64,000 nt of DNA from Coriobacteriaceae bacterium AM100-PB1-1D-6A. Its GTDB lineage: Bacteria > Actinomycetota > Coriobacteriia > Coriobacteriales > Coriobacteriaceae. Each line of letters begins with the position of its first letter. Positions within the stretch are counted from its first letter, which is position 1. Location of the stretch: contig JAQDNC010000001.1 in assembly GCA_027660625.1 (NCBI GenBank), forward strand, positions 62,001 through 126,000. The letters run 5' to 3'. Shown one piece after another: positions 14,422-22,501 of this stretch. Below the pieces are notes generated by a model, which saw only the letters and a program-made list of their open reading frames with translations, searched no databases and was not told the DNA's origin. The translations under genes and the position numbers were made by a program.

Positions 14422-15761
14422 CTCGTGATCGTCCTCTCTATCCTGTTTGTAATCTTCAGCGCGGTGACGCTCGACGGCCCGATGCCGCCGGAGGCGAGGA
14501 TCCTCAAGGTCGCGGCGATGAGCCGCAGCGCCCTCTCGCCGGCCTCGTCTCCCATGTCGCGTCCTCTGGCGTCCCGTGTGGCTTCCCTGGCGACCAGGGT
14601 CGCCATCGCGGCGGCGCGCCCTAGGGCGGTGCCTGCCGACGGGGCGCGCCTGAATGCCCGGTCCGCCGTGGGACACCCCCTGAGGTCTGCCGGCTCGAGG
14701 GCCCGGCCGTGCGCGGCCTTTCGCGTGATCCTTTCGAGGCGCGCCTTCGGGATGCAGGCCCGGGCCTCGGTGGCGAGCCCGGCCTCCCGCCGCCTCTCCG
14801 TCGCGGGGCCGGTTTGGGGCGCGGCGCGTCGCGTCGGCATCTCCTCACGGGTCGGCGTTCTGTCCGGGACCATGACCCGCAGCGCCGCGTTCTCGCACCG
14901 GAGGCCGAGGCCGGCGGCCGCCTTGCGGATGTAGACATCCCGCGCCTCACCGGTCAGGCACTTGAGGTCGGCGCACCTCTCGACCGCCTTCCTGTGGCGC
15001 TCCAGTGCGCCGGCGAGCGCGGGGGAGCCGGATGCCGCCCGGTCGAGGGCCTCCCTCAACGCGGCGGAGGCCTCCGGGTGGAAACGCCTGAGGTGGGCGG
15101 CCTCGATCCTCCCGCTCGGCGGCAGCTCGATATCGAAATGGTTACGGTCGATGCGGGCGACGGCGTCCAGTGCGGCCTCCCTCGCGAGGTCGCGCTCGAT
15201 GTACGCTTCCCGCAGCAGCGGCGCCATGGCCTTCGAGGAGATCTCGAGCCTCGCCGCCTCCATCTTGCCCTTTGGCAGCAGGGAGTCCCAGTCGCCCGAG
15301 CGGTCGACCGTGAGGATGTGGACGTGGTGGCTCGTGCCGTTGACGTGCATCGCCGCGTAGTACTCCACGCGGCTCTCGGGCACGCCGGTCATCTCGGAGA
15401 AGAGCTTCGGCCACTCGGAGCGCACCAGGGCCTGCCACGCATCCAGGCGGTCGAGGCCGGCACCGGGGGCGATGTCGTTCGGGACCGTGACGACGGTGGT
15501 GAGCACCGCGCCGCCGTTTTGGGCGATGGCGCGCCTCGCCTCGGCGACGGCGACCGGGCCGTCTGCGCCCCAGAGGCCGCCGGTCGAGCCGGTCCTGTTC
15601 GCGGCGTAGGCGGCCAGGCCGTCGACGCCGAGCCTCCTGCCGTCGGCCTCGCTGACCTCGATGACGACGCCGCGGCGGGTGCCGGCGTATGCCGCCAGGC
15701 CCGCGGCGGACGCCCCCGCGCGGACGACGGAGTGGTTGACGATGACGGGCGGGCTAGCCAT
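14418..15761 (-). CDS. Relaxase/mobilization nuclease
   Basis: A 447-residue protein. The N-terminal half has the relaxase metal-binding histidine motif in HVNGTSHHVHILTVDRSGDW (near residue 140), preceded by EYYAAM, as in MobP/MobL-type relaxases that nick oriT and stay covalently bound to the 5' end. The C-terminal half is Arg/Ala-rich and charged. It overlaps mobC at its 5' end by 8 bp and traG at its 3' end by 4 bp, forming a three-gene operon. The nucleophilic tyrosine cannot be assigned with certainty (a Tyr lies in LAAYAGTRRG near the N-terminus). The oriT is likely upstream of mobC. Confidence 0.85.
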   Translation of the reverse strand: MASPPVIVNHSVVRAGASAAGLAAYAGTRRGVVIEVSEADGRRLGVDGLAAYAANRTGSTGGLWGADGPVAVAEARRAIAQNGGAVLTTVVTVPNDIAPGAGLDRLDAWQALVRSEWPKLFSEMTGVPESRVEYYAAMHVNGTSHHVHILTVDRSGDWDSLLPKGKMEAARLEISSKAMAPLLREAYIERDLAREAALDAVARIDRNHFDIELPPSGRIEAAHLRRFHPEASAALREALDRAASGSPALAGALERHRKAVERCADLKCLTGEARDVYIRKAAAGLGLRCENAALRVMVPDRTPTREEMPTRRAAPQTGPATERRREAGLATEARACIPKARLERITRKAAHGRALEPADLRGCPTADRAFRRAPSAGTALGRAAAMATLVAREATRDARGRDMGDEAGERALRLIAATLRILASGGIGPSSVTALKITNRIERTITR

Positions 15762-16215
15762 CGGCGCGCTCGCGCGCGTGGAGCTTCACCTCGTCGATGC
15801 GGCCGAGGCCGGCGCGGCTGAGCTCGCCGGCCTGCGCGAGGTAGTTCTTCCAGATTTCCGCGACGGGGACGTCGTCGAGCGAGGCGTATGAGGCCTTGAG
15901 GACGTCGGCCGACATGAGGCCCGCCATGATGGCGGCGGTCATGGGGCGCGAGAGGACCGCGGCGATGCGGTCCTCGGTGGCGTCGAGCTTGCGCTCGATG
16001 TCGAGCGCGGCGACGTCCATCCGCGCGTCGACGACGCCGCGGATGAAGCCCGCGACCTCGTTGCCGTAGAGGTCGAGCCCCTCCGCGGCGAGCGCCGAGC
16101 GCAGAAGCGAGCGGATCTCGTCGCTGACGTTGGAGTTGTCGAGCTCCGCCCGCGTCTTGAGGGCGATGTAGAGCTTGTGGTCGATTTTTACGCTGATGGT
16201 TTTGGTTTCGGCCAT
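15754..16215 (-). CDS. MobC-like relaxosome accessory protein
   Basis: A 153-residue protein whose first 50 residues resemble a ribbon-helix-helix DNA-binding module (TISVKIDHKLYIALKTRAEL, then VSDEIRSLLRSAL). A helical C-terminal part follows. Its position directly before the relaxase, with an 8-bp overlap, is that of MobC-type proteins that bind oriT and help the relaxase. RBS GGAG 6 bp before ATG 16215. An intrinsic terminator sits immediately upstream (16232-16255), so expression may depend on readthrough or a promoter within the short gap. Confidence 0.75.
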   Translation of the reverse strand: MAETKTISVKIDHKLYIALKTRAELDNSNVSDEIRSLLRSALAAEGLDLYGNEVAGFIRGVVDARMDVAALDIERKLDATEDRIAAVLSRPMTAAIMAGLMSADVLKASYASLDDVPVAEIWKNYLAQAGELSRAGLGRIDEVKLHARERADG

Positions 16216-16231
16216 AGGGTCTCCTCATAAA

Positions 16232-16255
16232 ACAGGGGGCCGTTTGGCCCCCTGT
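16232..16255 (-). terminator. Intrinsic terminator ahead of the mobilization operon
   Basis: ACAGGGGGCC-gttt-GGCCCCCTGT, followed by TTTTAT on the minus strand. It separates the 52-residue gene from mobC, whose RBS follows within 15 bp. Confidence 0.8.
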
Positions 16256-16260
16256 GGTGT

Positions 16261-16419
16261 CTATTCGTCTTCCGTGTACGTAATCGGATAGCCTTTTGGC
16301 GCTTTAGCCGCCGGCAAGGGCGTATATGCGATGAGCTCGTTTTTGATTCGGACGGCATCGAAATCAATCAACTCTGCAATTATTTCAATGGGTCCGGCGT
16401 TGAATTTGTTAATACCCAT
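16261..16419 (-). CDS. 52-residue hypothetical protein
   Basis: MGINKFNAGPIEIIAELIDF... ends in PKGYPITYTEDE. ATG 16419 follows CGGAGCAAAC (good RBS). It lies 43 bp downstream of the excisionase-like gene and right before a terminator. No recognised domain; small ORFs between xis and mob genes are common in such elements. Confidence 0.6.
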   Translation of the reverse strand: MGINKFNAGPIEIIAELIDFDAVRIKNELIAYTPLPAAKAPKGYPITYTEDE

Positions 16420-16462
16420 GTTTGCTCCGAGCTCAGTTGGTCTTAGCCGGCGCTCGCTACAT

Positions 16463-16669
16463 TCAGTTGACGCCGATGTAGCTAAGAACGCTGTCGCGAT
16501 TGATGCGCCACAGCTTTCCGCACTTCACGGCTTTGAATGTTCCGTTCTGGCAGAGTCTGTAGACGGAGCGGTCACTGATACCGAGCAGGTGGGCGACAGG
16601 CATCGGGTCAACGATGTCTGGCATCGTGCGAAAAGCATCAAGAGTGATGCGTTTGCTCTCAACTTCCAT
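16463..16669 (-). CDS. Excisionase-type HTH protein (Xis)
   Basis: A 68-residue winged-helix protein of the excisionase/HTH_17 type (MPVAHLLGISDRSVYRLCQN, then KLWRINRDSVLSYIGV). Such proteins bend DNA at att sites and drive the integrase toward excision. RBS AGGAGGTCG sits just before ATG 16669. It lies 175 bp downstream of the integrase gene on the same strand, the usual arrangement for a functional element. The 174 bp between them shows no other gene. Confidence 0.8.
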   Translation of the reverse strand: MEVESKRITLDAFRTMPDIVDPMPVAHLLGISDRSVYRLCQNGTFKAVKCGKLWRINRDSVLSYIGVN

Positions 16670-16843
16670 TTCGACCTCCTTTCTGTCTGCTGCTGTCTCT
16701 TTGAGGTCTAGTCTGGAGCGTCTTGGGTGACGGATTCAAAAACGCGGTCATGGCGGACGATACGGACCCGATGGACTGAAATGACTTACTACGGAAAGGT
16801 ATAGGAAAGGCCACGATGCGGTATCGCGGTCTTCGATTGGGTC

Positions 16844-18070
16844 CTATCCAGCTTTTGGATACTGTGAGGCGCTCTTATAAAGGCGCCCTAGGGCGTCCAT
16901 TGCCGATGCAGTTGCCTTCGGGTCGGCGCTGGCGTATCTATCTAGGGTCATGGAGGCTTTGGAGTGACCCATCAGGCTTGCGAGCGTTCTTGGGTCTACG
17001 CCGTTGGCGACAGCGTATGTTGCGAAGCTGTGCCTTAGGTCATGGAAGGTCACCGTGTTCCTATTTAATACTCCATGAAGGTTCAGCGCCTTAGAGAGCG
17101 CACGCCACGCGTCATTGACCCTAGGCGGCTTGAGGAACGAACCGTCGGGAAAGCCCAGCACGAACATCTCCCCGCTGAATTCAGTCCCAAGCCTGGTGCA
17201 TTCTTCTTCCATGTCTCGCTTGCGCGCGGCTAGATCGTGCATGAGGTCCTCCGGGCAATTCGGAATTGTCCGTCTACTGCTGACGCTTTTGGGACCTTTG
17301 ATGTAGAACTCGGTGTCGGTGTGCCCGATTGCGGCTTCCACGCGAATCGAGGAATGGGAAAAGTCGACACATTTCCATTTCAGGGCGCAAAGTTCACCTC
17401 GACGGAGTCCTGTATACAGGGCGATTTTCGCGGCTAGAATTGCCGGGACATCTATGGATGCGTTGAGGGTGTTTAGGACGCGCGCTCTTTCCCTTCCGGT
17501 AAGTGAATTCGGTCGTCCGTAGTTGGCATCCTCGTTCTTGGGAACCTTGGCCCATGCGGCAACATTTTCCGAGACTAGCTTTTTCCTTAGCCCGTATTTC
17601 AATGAGCCCCTCAACAGCCTAAGGGAATTGCATGCAGTTGATCTCGCATGCTTCTTTGCCATTACGCTGACCCATTCCTGAACGTCTTCTTCAGTCAGAT
17701 CCTCTAGGGGGATGCTGCCAATATAAGGTTCGATGTTTCGGCGGAGCATGCCTGAATAGCCGGTTGCGGTTGAACGTGCGATGTCGGCGCACTCCATTGT
17801 TATATAGCTAGACACTAGTTCGGCGACTGAAATCGAGCTCGTTGGTTTCATTGCCTTGGCTTCCGCTTCTGCATTCAGGTGAGCGCGGATGGCCTCGGCT
17901 TCCACCATTGCAGCATCACGATGTTTATGGCTTCGACCTTTATCGCGGCCTCGATGCTCAAGAAGTTGGGTCTTCTTGCGCCAGGTTCCATCCTCGAAGT
18001 AGGGGAACTGCGCGCGCCAGCGGTCGCTCATGTACTTATATATAGATGAGGTAGCGTATTTCTCTTCCAT
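16844..18070 (-). CDS. int: Site-specific tyrosine integrase of the element
   Basis: A 408-residue integrase. An N-terminal arm-binding region (to about residue 60) precedes a SAM-like core-binding domain (about 75-160) and a catalytic domain. Catalytic residues visible are the first Arg in YTGLRRGELCALKW, His-Leu-Arg-His in HDLRHSFATYAV, His in LASLMGHSK and the nucleophile Tyr in MTLDRYAS. ATG 18070 is chosen because GGAGGA lies 3 bp upstream; a longer frame to 18091 lacks an RBS. The gene is next to attR, and TGTGCAAT repeats that probably bind its arm domain begin 11 bp upstream. All catalytic residues are present, so the element may be active. Confidence 0.95.
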   Translation of the reverse strand: MEEKYATSSIYKYMSDRWRAQFPYFEDGTWRKKTQLLEHRGRDKGRSHKHRDAAMVEAEAIRAHLNAEAEAKAMKPTSSISVAELVSSYITMECADIARSTATGYSGMLRRNIEPYIGSIPLEDLTEEDVQEWVSVMAKKHARSTACNSLRLLRGSLKYGLRKKLVSENVAAWAKVPKNEDANYGRPNSLTGRERARVLNTLNASIDVPAILAAKIALYTGLRRGELCALKWKCVDFSHSSIRVEAAIGHTDTEFYIKGPKSVSSRRTIPNCPEDLMHDLAARKRDMEEECTRLGTEFSGEMFVLGFPDGSFLKPPRVNDAWRALSKALNLHGVLNRNTVTFHDLRHSFATYAVANGVDPRTLASLMGHSKASMTLDRYASADPKATASAMDALGRLYKSASQYPKAG

Positions 18071-18080
18071 TGTTCCTCCG

Positions 18081-18111
18081 TGTGCAATCACGTGTGCAAT
18101 GACTGTGCAAT
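18081..18111 (+). repeat. Right-end TGTGCAAT direct repeats, putative integrase arm sites
   Basis: TGTGCAAT at 18081, 18093 and 18104 (12 and 11 bp apart), the same octamer and orientation as the three copies at the left end. They lie between the integrase start and attR, so the integrase promoter probably overlaps them. Confidence 0.65.
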
Positions 18112-18224
18112 TTGACTGTTTCGGAGACGTCTCAAGTGAGACTATAGACGGAAAATGAAAGAAAAACGCGAGGTCACGGTCGGCATAGTCGCAGATGAAC
18201 GCTAATAAACGATAAGGACACCGA

Positions 18225-18270
18225 TGTAATCAGTGGGTTGCAGGTTCGATTCCTGTCACTGGCTCCATGA
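18225..18270 (+). repeat. attR, right attachment-site repeat
   Basis: Identical 46 bp to 2775-2820. This is the tRNA-Thr 3' part left over after insertion; no 5' half precedes it, so it is not a second tRNA gene. Confidence 0.92.
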
Positions 18271-18276
18271 GAGTTT

Positions 18277-18318
18277 CGGGCTCTGTTCCCTTGTGGAGCA
18301 GAGCCCGTTTCTTATTTT
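18277..18318 (+). terminator. Displaced chromosomal terminator of tRNA-Thr
   Basis: CGGGCTCTG / CAGAGCCCG followed by TTTCTTATTTT, directly after attR. Before insertion it would have ended the tRNA-Thr transcript. Confidence 0.8.
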
Positions 18319-18360
18319 GGTGAGTTATCGGGCTCGACGTCCGTCTCGTTCCCCAATTTG

Positions 18361-18497
18361 TCTCAATCTATAACGCCAAGACGGCTTAATCGTTTCTAGC
18401 TGTTACAGATCGAGACGAAAGGTCGAGGATCGGTCCATTTATCTTGATCTGTAACAGACAGGAGAGGGATATCGGTCTAGGTGTTACAGATTGAGAT
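18361..18497. repeat. Phased palindrome array A (2 units)
   Basis: Two 56-bp dyad units (18361-18416, 18442-18497) start 81 bp apart. Each has outer arms close to TCTCAATCTGTAACA and TGTTACAGATTGAGA with a variable centre. The spacer between units begins GAAAGG and ends CCATTTA, resembling the first spacer of array B. Array A lies between attR and the helicase gene that opens the defence island. Confidence 0.85.
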
Positions 18498-18678
18498 GAA
18501 AGTCGCACGCCAATCCCCATACTTGTGGTACCGCGCTGACCGAATAATTGACATCCCCGCAAGGCGTTTTGCATGTCTCGGTTTAGACTGATAGCTTAAG
18601 TGCCGATAAGGCTCGACAGCGATGCAAGAAGCGGCGCCGAGCATTTTGTTCCCAGACGCTGCATTCGAAAGGCGTTTT

Positions 18679-21600
18679 ATGAACCTGAAGAGCTTTGATA
18701 ACCAAAACGAGCTGCTTAAAGATGGTCTTATTGAAGCAATCAATAACGGTGACCGTATTTCGGTTGCCGCGGCACTGTTCTCGATTTATGGATATGGCGA
18801 GCTCAAGAAGCAGCTGGAGTCTTGCGATTCCTTTCGATTTATCTATACGGAGCCGACGTTCTTATCCGTCAAGGCCCAAAAGGAGCAGCGTGAATACTAC
18901 ATCCCGCGCATGGGCCGCGAGAGCAGCATCGGCGGCACGGACCTCGAGATCAAGCTCAAAAACGAACTCAGGCAGAAGGCCGTCGCTCGCGAATGTGCCG
19001 AGTGGATCAGGCAGAAGGCAGAGTTTCGCTCATACCGGGACGCCAATCGCGCGGCCGGTGGCTATCTCGTCGTTGACAGTGCCGAGCCTGCGGCGTTCCA
19101 GCCTATCGAGGGCCTGACGACGTCCGCCCTGGGCACAACGCCCAGCAAGCAGCTCACCATGACTATGGGTATCCCGGGGGACATGGCGCGCCAGTACCTG
19201 TGCCAGTTCAATGCCGCCTGGGATTCGGGCGAGCTTGAGGACGTTACCCAAGCGGTAATCGACTCCATCTCCACAATGTATCGCGAGAACCCGCCCGAGC
19301 TGGTCTACTACGCAGCGCTCTACCGTATCTTCAGTGAGTTCCTCGAGGACGTCTCGGTGGATGACCTTGCAAAAGAGGGGACCGGCTTCAAGGAGAGCAA
19401 AGTCTGGAACCTGCTCTACGATTTCCAGCAGGACGCAGCGCTTGCCATTATCAACAAGCTCCAGACCTACAACGGCTGCATCCTCGCAGACAGCGTCGGC
19501 TTGGGCAAGACGTTCACTGCCCTCGCGGTCATTAAGTACTATGAGCTGCTCAACCGCAACGTGCTCGTGCTCTGCCCCAAGCGCCTTTCCGACAACTGGC
19601 TCACATACAAAAAGAACTACGTCAACAACCCCATCGCCGCCGATCGCCTGCGCTACGACGTGCTCTACCACACCGATCTGTCCCGTGACAAGGGACTGAC
19701 GGTCGAGGGCAACGACCTCGAGAAGTTCAACTGGGGCGCCTACGATCTCGTCGTCATCGACGAGTCCCATAACTTCCGCAACGGTGCAGACACCTCGTCC
19801 AAGGTCGAGGACGAGACGCAGGGCAATCGCTTTGAGAGGCTCCTCAACAAGGTCATCAAGGACGGAGTCGAGACGAAGGTCTTGATGCTTTCGGCCACTC
19901 CCGTCAACAACAGGTTCCGCGATCTGCACAACCAGCTCAAGCTCGCCTATCAGGGCGATTCTGATGCGTGGTCGAAGAAGCTCGGACTCGACAAGCCGGT
20001 CGATCAGGTATTCCGCGATGCGCAGGGGGCGTTTCGCGACTGGTCCGAGCTGCCCGCGGCCGATAGGACCACGACGGCGCTGACGGATCGGCTCGACTTC
20101 AACTTCTTCCAGATTCTCGACCGCGTTACCGTCGCGCGCTCGCGCAGACATGTGCAGCGCTACTACGATGTATCCGCGATCGGCCCGTTCCCCAAGAGGC
20201 TTAAGCCGGTATCGTTGCGGCCGAGTCTGGCCACCTCGGACGAGGCGGGCACCTACTCGCAGATAGCCGACACACTCGCCTCGCTCACGCTCGCGGTCTA
20301 CCTGCCCACGGTCTATCTCCATCCCAGCGCGGCGCCCAAGTACGCCGATGAGCATGGTCGCCCTCCCACCAGCGGCCGCGAGCAGGGAATGGTCAAGCTC
20401 ATGTCCTCCATTCTGCTCAAGCGCCTGGAGAGCTCCGTCTACGCCTTTGAGATCACGCTGGGCAAGATCATCGAGGTCATTAGGCACAATCTAAAGGTTA
20501 TTGAGGGCTATCGCGCCGGCGCGTCCGGCGCGTCGGTCGAGGGCGTCGAGACCTTTGAGTATGAGGAGGGGGACACCGACTTCACGGTCGGCACCAAGAG
20601 CAGGTTCTCGCTCGAGGACATGGACTGGATCAGCTGGGAGCGCGATATGCTCAAGGACCTCGAGGCGCTCGAGGACATCCGCCAGCTCATCGTTCCCATC
20701 GATGCCGAGCATGACGCGAAACTGGCCGAGCTCAGGCGCGTTATTGCGGACAAGGTCGAGAACCCCATAAACCCGGGCAACAAGAAGCTGCTGATCTTTA
20801 CGGCGTTCGCGGACACGGCGGATTACCTCTACGAGAACATCGGCGCCTATGTCGAGGATCGCTACGGGCTCGAGGTGGCGGAGGTCGCCGGCGGCTCGCA
20901 GAGCGCCCGCTGCTCGGTCGAGGGCGTCCGCAACGACATGAACGAAGTCATCACCTGCTTCAGTCCCGTGTCGAAGGACCGCGACGTCGCGTATCCGAGG
21001 CTCAAGGGCAAGGACATCGACGTGCTCATCGCGACCGACTGCATCTCCGAGGGCCAGAACCTGCAGGACTGCGACTGCGTCATCAACTACGACATCCACT
21101 GGAACCCGGTGCGCATCGTGCAGCGCTTTGGCCGTGTCGACCGCATCGGCTCCAAGAACGCCTGCATCCAGCTCATCAACTTCTGGCCCGATGTTGAGCT
21201 CGACGAGTACATCAACCTCAAGGCGCGCGTGGAGAACAAGATGCATGCGTTGGTTATGGCGTCGACGGGCGACGACGACTACATCAACGAGGACGAGAAG
21301 GGCGACCTGGAATACCGTCGCCAGCAGCTCGAGCGCATGAAGGACGAGGTCGTCGACCTTGAGGACGCGCAGAGTGGTATCTCCATCACCGACCTCGGCC
21401 TCAACGACTTCCGTATGGACTTGGTCGAGTACCGGAAGGAGCATCCCGATATCGAAAACGTCCCATACGGCATCGAGGCGGTCGCCGCCGGCGAAGAGCC
21501 GGGCACGATATTTGTGCTGCGCAACGCGAACGGCAACATCGATCGCCTTTCCGGCAATCCCATCCACCCCTTCTACCTGGTGTACGTTGGCGAGGATGGG

Positions 21601-21906
21601 TCGATTCTGCATGGCTACGCCACGCCCAAGGACATCCTGGACGAGATGAGGCGAATCTGCCGAGGCGTCAAGGAGCCGGTCGAAGACCTGTGCCGTGCCT
21701 ACAATGCCCAGACCGAAGACGGGCGCGACATGGCCGCCCAAACAGATCTGCTGGCAAGTGCGATCGGCTCCATCGTCGAGGGCAAAAACGAGTCCGATAT
21801 CGACAGCTTTTTCAGCGGCGGGACGACCGGCTTTTTGGAAAACGACATCGAGGGTATCGACGACTTTGAGCTGGTGTGCTTCCTGGTGGTGAAAAAACCA
21901 TGCTAG
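18679..21906 (+). CDS. SNF2/PLD-type helicase of an extended type III R-M locus
   Basis: A superfamily 2 helicase of about 1075 residues. The N-terminal 180 residues resemble a degenerate phospholipase-D-like domain (AAALFSIYGYGELKKQL, FIYTEPTF). The helicase core has Walker A ADSVGLGKTFTA, DEAH-type VVIDESHNFRN, motif III MLSATPVNN, and C-terminal motifs VLIATDCISEGQNLQDCD and VQRFGRVDRIGS. It would translocate on or remodel DNA. ATG 18679 follows GAAAGGCG and matches the natural N-terminus; ATG 18622 would add 19 residues. Its stop overlaps the next gene's ATG by 7 bp. Together with DUF4391, Mod and Res it forms a four-gene operon flanked by arrays A and B. Confidence 0.85.
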   Translation: MNLKSFDNQNELLKDGLIEAINNGDRISVAAALFSIYGYGELKKQLESCDSFRFIYTEPTFLSVKAQKEQREYYIPRMGRESSIGGTDLEIKLKNELRQKAVARECAEWIRQKAEFRSYRDANRAAGGYLVVDSAEPAAFQPIEGLTTSALGTTPSKQLTMTMGIPGDMARQYLCQFNAAWDSGELEDVTQAVIDSISTMYRENPPELVYYAALYRIFSEFLEDVSVDDLAKEGTGFKESKVWNLLYDFQQDAALAIINKLQTYNGCILADSVGLGKTFTALAVIKYYELLNRNVLVLCPKRLSDNWLTYKKNYVNNPIAADRLRYDVLYHTDLSRDKGLTVEGNDLEKFNWGAYDLVVIDESHNFRNGADTSSKVEDETQGNRFERLLNKVIKDGVETKVLMLSATPVNNRFRDLHNQLKLAYQGDSDAWSKKLGLDKPVDQVFRDAQGAFRDWSELPAADRTTTALTDRLDFNFFQILDRVTVARSRRHVQRYYDVSAIGPFPKRLKPVSLRPSLATSDEAGTYSQIADTLASLTLAVYLPTVYLHPSAAPKYADEHGRPPTSGREQGMVKLMSSILLKRLESSVYAFEITLGKIIEVIRHNLKVIEGYRAGASGASVEGVETFEYEEGDTDFTVGTKSRFSLEDMDWISWERDMLKDLEALEDIRQLIVPIDAEHDAKLAELRRVIADKVENPINPGNKKLLIFTAFADTADYLYENIGAYVEDRYGLEVAEVAGGSQSARCSVEGVRNDMNEVITCFSPVSKDRDVAYPRLKGKDIDVLIATDCISEGQNLQDCDCVINYDIHWNPVRIVQRFGRVDRIGSKNACIQLINFWPDVELDEYINLKARVENKMHALVMASTGDDDYINEDEKGDLEYRRQQLERMKDEVVDLEDAQSGISITDLGLNDFRMDLVEYRKEHPDIENVPYGIEAVAAGEEPGTIFVLRNANGNIDRLSGNPIHPFYLVYVGEDGSILHGYATPKDILDEMRRICRGVKEPVEDLCRAYNAQTEDGRDMAAQTDLLASAIGSIVEGKNESDIDSFFSGGTTGFLENDIEGIDDFELVCFLVVKKPC

Positions 21907-22496
21907 GACTTCCGGCAACAACCGAGGTGGGCAGGCGTCTGCCCAAAGAGGCCTTCTACCGCCACATGGACGTCGATGCCGCCACCCGGCGCGACCTTAC
22001 GGGCGGCGTGGCGGCGATTGTCGTCGCAAACTCCATCAAACCGGCAACGACCAATATCGCCGACGGCAAGGCGGTGCACGAGATACTCGTGCTAAGGATC
22101 GATCCCAAAGGCGAGCGGGTGCCCGAGCGCGCCGTGCGCCTGGTGAGCAACGCGACGCCCAACAAGGCAGTGATTGTCGACAGCGGATCCGGCGATATCG
22201 CGATTTGCGAGGAGGGCCGTCTGCTGGAGACACGGGATATCGAGCGTCTTGCCTTGAACGGTTTCGACCTCGACATGGTGTGGGATTCCATGCTCGCTCA
22301 AGTCGCTTTGGGAGAATTCGATGGTCACGACGTCTGGGCGAGAATTGATCGCCGTGAGAAAATAGACGGGCTGCGCGCTGAGGTCTTCGCGCTCGATACC
22401 AAGGTCCGCAGAGAACGTCAAATAGCTCGAAAGAACGAGCTGTTTGCACAGATGAAACGGAAACAGGCCGAGCTTAGACGGCTTGAGGAGGAGTAG
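21900..22496 (+). CDS. DUF4391-like protein
   Basis: A 198-residue protein starting MLGLPATTEVGRRLPKEAFY at ATG 21900, inside the end of the helicase gene. A globular N-terminal domain (about 1-140) contains the HEILVLRID region. A charged coiled coil follows at 150-198 (KIDGLRAEVFALDTKVRRER..., LFAQMKRKQAELRRLEEE). The arrangement matches DUF4391 proteins that accompany SNF2 helicases and type III methylases; no enzymatic motif is known for them. Overlap with the helicase and a 5-bp gap to mod indicate tight co-expression. Likely a structural partner in the complex. Family assignment is from memory of the pattern. Confidence 0.7.
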   Translation: MLGLPATTEVGRRLPKEAFYRHMDVDAATRRDLTGGVAAIVVANSIKPATTNIADGKAVHEILVLRIDPKGERVPERAVRLVSNATPNKAVIVDSGSGDIAICEEGRLLETRDIERLALNGFDLDMVWDSMLAQVALGEFDGHDVWARIDRREKIDGLRAEVFALDTKVRRERQIARKNELFAQMKRKQAELRRLEEE

Positions 22497-22501
22497 CAGT
22501 C

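Larger units (their letters stand above)
2775..18270. mobile_element. Integrative mobilizable element in tRNA-Thr(TGT), about 15.5 kb
   Basis: The element is bounded by 46-bp identical direct repeats (2775-2820 and 18225-18270), one inside an intact tRNA-Thr gene. A tyrosine integrase and an excisionase-like gene lie at the right end, and mobilization genes (MobC-like, relaxase, TraG/VirD4 coupling protein) run leftward from 16.2 to 12.5 kb. No VirB4, VirB6 or other mating-pore gene is visible, so transfer would need a helper. Base composition is mosaic: very high GC in 10.0-11.2 and 12.4-16.2 kb, much lower in 2.9-4.2 and 11.3-12.3 kb. This indicates cargo of several origins. Confidence 0.9.

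Noticed and set aside
18225..18301. Second tRNA-Thr gene
   Set aside because: Only the part from the anticodon onward is present, with unrelated sequence before it. It is the attR copy.
19030..21921. Long antisense frames opposite the helicase gene
   Set aside because: They are composition shadows of a gene with clear helicase motifs.
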